A DNA stretch of 64,000 bases, from positions 248,001 through 312,000 of the forward strand of contig BDSI01000003.1 of the NCBI GenBank assembly GCA_003117195.1, written 5' to 3'. Source of the DNA: Eudorina sp. 2006-703-Eu-15. Its lineage: Eukaryota; Chlorophyta; Chlorophyceae; Chlamydomonadales; Volvocaceae. The notes below the pieces were generated by a model. The model had not been told where the DNA came from, ran no database searches, and saw only the letters and a list, made by a program, of their open reading frames with translations. Made by a program: the position numbers and the translations under genes. Of this stretch, positions 59,901 to 64,000 are shown piece by piece (the stretch's first letter is position 1; each line of letters begins with the position of its first letter).

Positions 59901-62900
59901 CGACTGGGGGGCGCGGGCGGCAGCGCCGCCAACACGCCGCCCATGTCGAAGAACCCCACCGCCTCGGGCGCGGAGGCGGGGGCGGAGGGCGCGGCGGCTG
60001 CTGGGGCCGCGGCGGTACCGACGCCGGTGCAGGTGGGGTGGGGTGCGGTGCGGTGCGGTGGGGTGGGGTGGGGTGGGGTGGGGTGGGTGGGGTGGGGTGG
60101 GGTGGGGTGGGGTGGGTGGGGTGGGGTGGGGGGGGGGTGGGGTGGGGTGGGGTGGGGTGGGGTGGGGTGGGGTGGGGTGGGGTGGGGTGGGGGGGGGGGG
60201 GAGGGGAGGGGAGGGGAGGGGAGGGGTGGGGTGGGAAGGTTTTGATGCGGTGGACAGGGGAAGGGACCTCATCTTCCCGGGGCCCTGATATGTGCGGTGG
60301 GGAAAGGAAGAGAGGCCCCGAGGTGGGGAGTCAGTTGTATGCCTTGGGCCCCCGGTGGTTGGGACCAGAGGTGGTTGGTGGGTTGGAGGTTGGCGGTTGG
60401 GCGAAAAGTAGGTGACATGGTGACGGGCTCCAAGCATGTGCGCGCTCATGTACCTCCTCCCGGGGGGGGGCGGAGACACCCACCTGCTCGTCTGGCCTCC
60501 CTCGCCCTCACCCACCACGGCTTGGTCTCCCGCCCCGACCCGCGGCTACTCCTTCTACCACCACAGGTCGGTAAAGTATCTGTCTTTTCCGGGTTGGGTC
60601 GGGTTCGCATCTTGCTTGCTACTGCACCGGCGGCAGCGCGGCCGCGCCGCCACGCGCCCGCGCGCGGTCTCTATCTTTCCATTGCTATGCAGGTACCGCA
60701 CCCCGTAAGTATACTGCGTTATGCTGGGTGTGCCCGGGTTCGTGCTTCGGGTGTATTTCTTTTTTCAATTTACCCCCCGCCCCGACCCCACTCCCTCCCC
60801 CCTCCCATCACTCACCTGGCCCCCGATACCTCCCCGTCCTTGGCCCCGTCCTTCACGACCGGCGATCTGGCCCCCTAGATCCGTCATGCCGCGGAGGGGC
60901 GCCTCCCCTTCGCCTGCTCCCTCCTCCCCGCCCCTGTGTCGCTCAAGACACAGGCGCCCCTCCCGCTTCAACCAAACCACCTTCCCCCTTCCCCTTCCCC
61001 CTTCCCCCCCTCCCCCTTCCCCCAGATCTTGGGCCACATCAAGCTGCCCGACGGTCGTTCCTTCGCCGTCATCACCGACATCCTCGAGAGGCTGCTGGGG
61101 CTCACCAAGCACAAGGGACAGCAGCAGCCGCAACAGCAGCAGCAGCAGCAGGCGGAGGGCGGCGGCGCCGCCACAGCATCTGCCGCCGCCGCCGCGGCCC
61201 CGGTAACTCCAGGAGCCATCGCGCCAGGGACACCATCGGGAGCAGGAGCAGCGGCGGCGGCGGCGGCGGCGGCTGTCACGCCCGCTGCGGCGGAGGGCGA
61301 GGCGGCGCCGCCGACAGAGGAGCCGCCGCCGCCGCCGCAGATCCCCAGTCCGCAGAGCCGCAACGGCGCACCGCTGTGCCGTACATTGCCGTTGCCGAAG
61401 GACACGCTGCGTCGGGCCATTGAGGCGATGCAGGTGCGAGCTCGGGCCGGTGGGGCGTTTCTTCCCCGCCATTCCGTTTCGGGTTTCTTTCTTTTTCCAA
61501 TTAAACCTCCGCACCGGCCTCGTTCCGGGTTTGTCCCTCGCTTTTGTAAACCCCCCCATACACCAAATGTCTACCAATGTCCTATTACCCCCCCCCCCAC
61601 ACACACACACACACACGCACAACTCCCTCCCCTCGCTCCCTCCCTCCCTCCCCCTCCCCAGGCGGGCATGCTGTCCGACATGATGACGTTCAACCAACGG
61701 ACCCAGGAGGCGGCGGACTCGTGGGCGGCGGAGAGGGAGGTGGCGCTGACGCAGGAGCTGGACAGCTGGCTCAGACACCACAGGTGGGAGAGGGGGAGAA
61801 CCGGGTGTGTGTGTGGGGGGGGGGAGGGGACCGGGGCGGGGCGGGCCTCGGCCGGGCTTGGGGCTGGGGGTTGGGGAGAGGTTGGGGTTGGGGAGGGGTG
61901 ACGTGTCGATCGGCGCCCGTTGATGCCTCTCGCCGGTGTACTCCCCCCCTCCCCTCCCCTCCCCTCCCCTCCCCTATGTCATTAAAGACAGCGAGATCGC
62001 GAATCCGGTTTACCCTCTCCCCCCCTCCGGCCGGATGGGGGCGGTGCACCACCCTCCGCTTGCGAGGCTTGTTTCCCGTTTTGGGCTTTTGGCACTCCCA
62101 ACACCTCCCCCCTACACACACATACCTAAACAAACACACCCACACCCCCGCGCACGGCCCCAGGCCCCGCGCGGGCCGCATCGAGGAGGAGGTCCGCACC
62201 GCCCGGAGTGTGGAGCTGGTGGCGCAGCGGCGGAGGGTGGAGCTGCACCTCAAGGCGCAGAGCAAGGCGGTCAAGGCGCAGGCGGTGAGGGGGGGGGTGC
62301 GGCGGTGCGGTGCGGTCGGGGGCCGGGAGGGGCGGGTGGGGGATGGGGCGGGGCGGGGGATGAGGGGGTGTGGGATGGGGGGGTGTGGGAGCCTCGTGCC
62401 GCGCGGCGAACCCTGCCGTCGTCTGTCCCGTCTGTCAGCCTGTATCAGGTTCGGCCGTGGTTGGTGAGGTGGGCAGCACGCGTACGGCATACACACTACC
62501 GTCTCACCCCCTCCCTCTTATGGGATTATAGAGACACCTCCCGACCCCCCGTTCCCTCCTCCCCTCGCCTCCCCTCCCCCCCACCCCCCTACCTGCTGCG
62601 TCCTCCGGTGCAGGCCGCCTTCGATGAGGGTCTCCGCGCGCTGGAGGCGGCTGTACGGCAGGGTGTCGCCCGGCTGCGCGCCACCGAGGGCTTCCTGGGT
62701 CACTGCCTGAGCAGCAAGGCCATCGGCATCCGGCAGCGGGAGGCGGAGGCACTGAGGGTGCGGCTGGATAAGGTGAGGGAGGGGGCGCGGGGGGGGGGGA
62801 AGGCGTATAGGAATTTGGTTTACATATTTTTACTGGGGGGGAAGGGGGGGAGGGGGGAGGGAAAGGGGGGCGGGAAGGAAAGGGAGGACGGGGTTTCCAG

Positions 62901-63266
62901 ACAGACTGGGGAGGTGAGGGGCCCAATCTGTGGGGCGCCCGGGCTCGGGACAGGGACCCTAGAGGGCCCAATCGGGGGGGCTTGGGCCTGAGCTTCCGGA
63001 ACCTTCCGTGCGGGTTGGGTGTTCGGTTGGTTGGTTGGTTGGTTGGTTTTCACGGGTGTAGGTACTGGTCGCCCGGGTCACCGATGTTTGCATTTGTTCT
63101 CTTCTTGGCAGCTCTTGGGGGCGAGAGAGAGGGGGTTTCTGAGGGGCCCCTGAGGGTTCGCCGCACTGGTCCCCCCCCGCAGGACCTGGCCGCCAAGGTT
63201 TCGGAGCTGGCGGACAAGACCCGGGCGGCCATCGCCAAGATCACGGACGCCAACCGCAAGTTCGAG
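52932..63266 (+). CDS. CCDC180-like coiled-coil protein (3' part beyond window)
   Basis: Sixteen exons: 52932-53051, 53668-53931, 54322-54501, 55262-55357, 55635-55762, 56507-56653, 57078-57270, 57549-57749, 58335-58461, 58868-59042, 59786-60032, 61026-61433, 61662-61783, 62164-62284, 62614-62772, 63183-63266; 2772 nt (924 codons), in phase throughout, ending at a donor (GAG|GTATGC), so the gene continues. The protein is almost entirely helical and rich in Ala, Glu and Arg. The segment [19 protein letters not shown] followed by [20 protein letters not shown] and [20 protein letters not shown] closely follows the DUF4455 pattern of animal CCDC180 as I remember it. CCDC180 is linked to cilia and sperm flagella, so a flagellar or basal-body role is plausible but inferred. 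Residues encoded by 61106-61350 are a Gln/Ala/Pro-rich unstructured insert. Intron borders are tight, but introns are unusually repeat-rich. Confidence 0.7.
54791..55254. repeat. Polypyrimidine (CCCCT/CCCT) intronic tract
   Basis: More than 450 bases of almost pure C and T on the + strand in CCCCT and CCCTCCCCT units, filling most of intron 3 of the coiled-coil gene right up to its acceptor at 55261. It generates spurious long Ser/Pro/Leu (+) and Gly/Glu/Arg (-) frames. Confidence 0.95.
55925..56187. repeat. 28-bp minisatellite in intron 5
   Basis: About nine tandem copies of GCTGCTGGCGGGTGGGGTTG followed by ACGACGAG, with one unit one base shorter and one variant unit (GGAGCTGACG). It lies in an intron of the coiled-coil gene and is not coding. 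Confidence 0.9.
56419..56470 (-). repeat. Short intronic repeat, family B (reverse)
   Basis: Reverse complement of the family B core: CTCTGGCAGCAGCGCAGTTT then GGAAATGTCTACCAAGTTCC and TATA, in intron 5 of the coiled-coil gene. A forward relative lies at 54554-54590 in intron 3. Confidence 0.65.
56881..56939. repeat. (TG)n microsatellite
   Basis: About 29 uninterrupted TG dinucleotides in intron 6 of the coiled-coil gene. A related (GGGGAC)n run precedes it at ~56722-56783. Confidence 0.95.
57883..58066 (+). repeat. ~185 bp intronic element, left arm of an inverted pair
   Basis: Lies in intron 8 of the coiled-coil gene. Its reverse complement recurs at 60587-60772 with long identical blocks, e.g. 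GGGCACACCCAGCATAACGC, TATACTTACGGGGTGCGGTA and GATAGAGACCGCGCGCGGGC. Its outer part is the family A core also found in two other genes. Confidence 0.8.
59190..59457. repeat. GGCTGGGT minisatellite
   Basis: Tandem GGCTGGGT units with GGCTGGCTGGGT and GGGTGGGT variants in intron 10 of the coiled-coil gene. G-triplets are spaced closely enough on the + strand for G-quadruplex formation in the transcript. Confidence 0.95.
60041..60230. repeat. GGGGT/GGGGA tract immediately after a splice donor
   Basis: Starts a few bases after the 5' splice site at 60032/60033 in the coiled-coil gene: (GGTGG)n, then G runs, then (GGGGA)n. Strong G-quadruplex potential on the sense strand. Confidence 0.95.
60587..60772 (-). 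repeat. ~185 bp intronic element, right arm of an inverted pair
   Basis: Lies in intron 11 of the coiled-coil gene, reverse-complementary to 57883-58066. The pair brackets exons 58335-58461, 58868-59042 and 59786-60032. The arm ends with TTTCTTTTTTCAATTTACCC, the family A end. Confidence 0.8.

Positions 63267-64000
<734 letters not shown>

Overview
The window comes from a nuclear genome, almost certainly a volvocine/chlamydomonadalean green alga. The main pointers are a pherophorin (an extracellular-matrix family of this lineage), a 135-residue H3 in a divergent H3-H4 pair with 3' stem-loops, GC-rich third codon positions, and genes cut into many short exons by GT-AG introns full of simple repeats. 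All multi-exon models below were built by hand from splice-site consensus, reading-phase continuity and protein-family motifs. No alignment or transcript data were available.

Layout. 1-2944: 3' part of a Ty3/gypsy chromovirus (RT, RNase H, integrase, chromodomain) with its polypurine tract and probable 3' LTR. 3367-4356: a ~1 kb dispersed repeat, with a second copy inside an intron at 48886-49899. 5058-16396 (+): a 23-exon gene that reads in one phase-consistent frame as a secreted haem peroxidase joined to a complete CotA-type multicopper oxidase, about 1325 aa; this is the most unusual object here. 16397-20539: no convincing gene. 20540-23877 (-): pherophorin. 26580-28597 (-): ApaG-domain protein. 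28970-29900 (-): LYR-motif protein. 30678-32200 (-): four-TM protein with a Cys-rich start and a Tyr/Asn/Gln-rich tail. 33629-34802 (-): GET1/WRB-like tail-anchored-protein receptor, divergent from 35030-38229 (+), a Nudix-domain protein with long low-complexity inserts. 39372-40363: divergent histones H3 and H4. 40759-44006 (+): sepiapterin-reductase-like SDR. 46655-52283 (-): GT90/CAP10 glycosyltransferase. 52932 to beyond the window (+): long coiled-coil protein resembling CCDC180.

No operon-like organisation exists; neighbours are mostly unrelated housekeeping, secretory and cell-surface genes. Pherophorin, the peroxidase-oxidase chimera and the GT90 enzyme all point to the secretory pathway or extracellular matrix, so a link through oxidative cross-linking of matrix glycoproteins is conceivable, but that is inference.

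The introns carry at least two families of short dispersed repeats shared between unrelated genes, an inverted pair of ~185 bp elements flanking three exons of the coiled-coil gene, and several long G-rich/C-rich or GT tracts.
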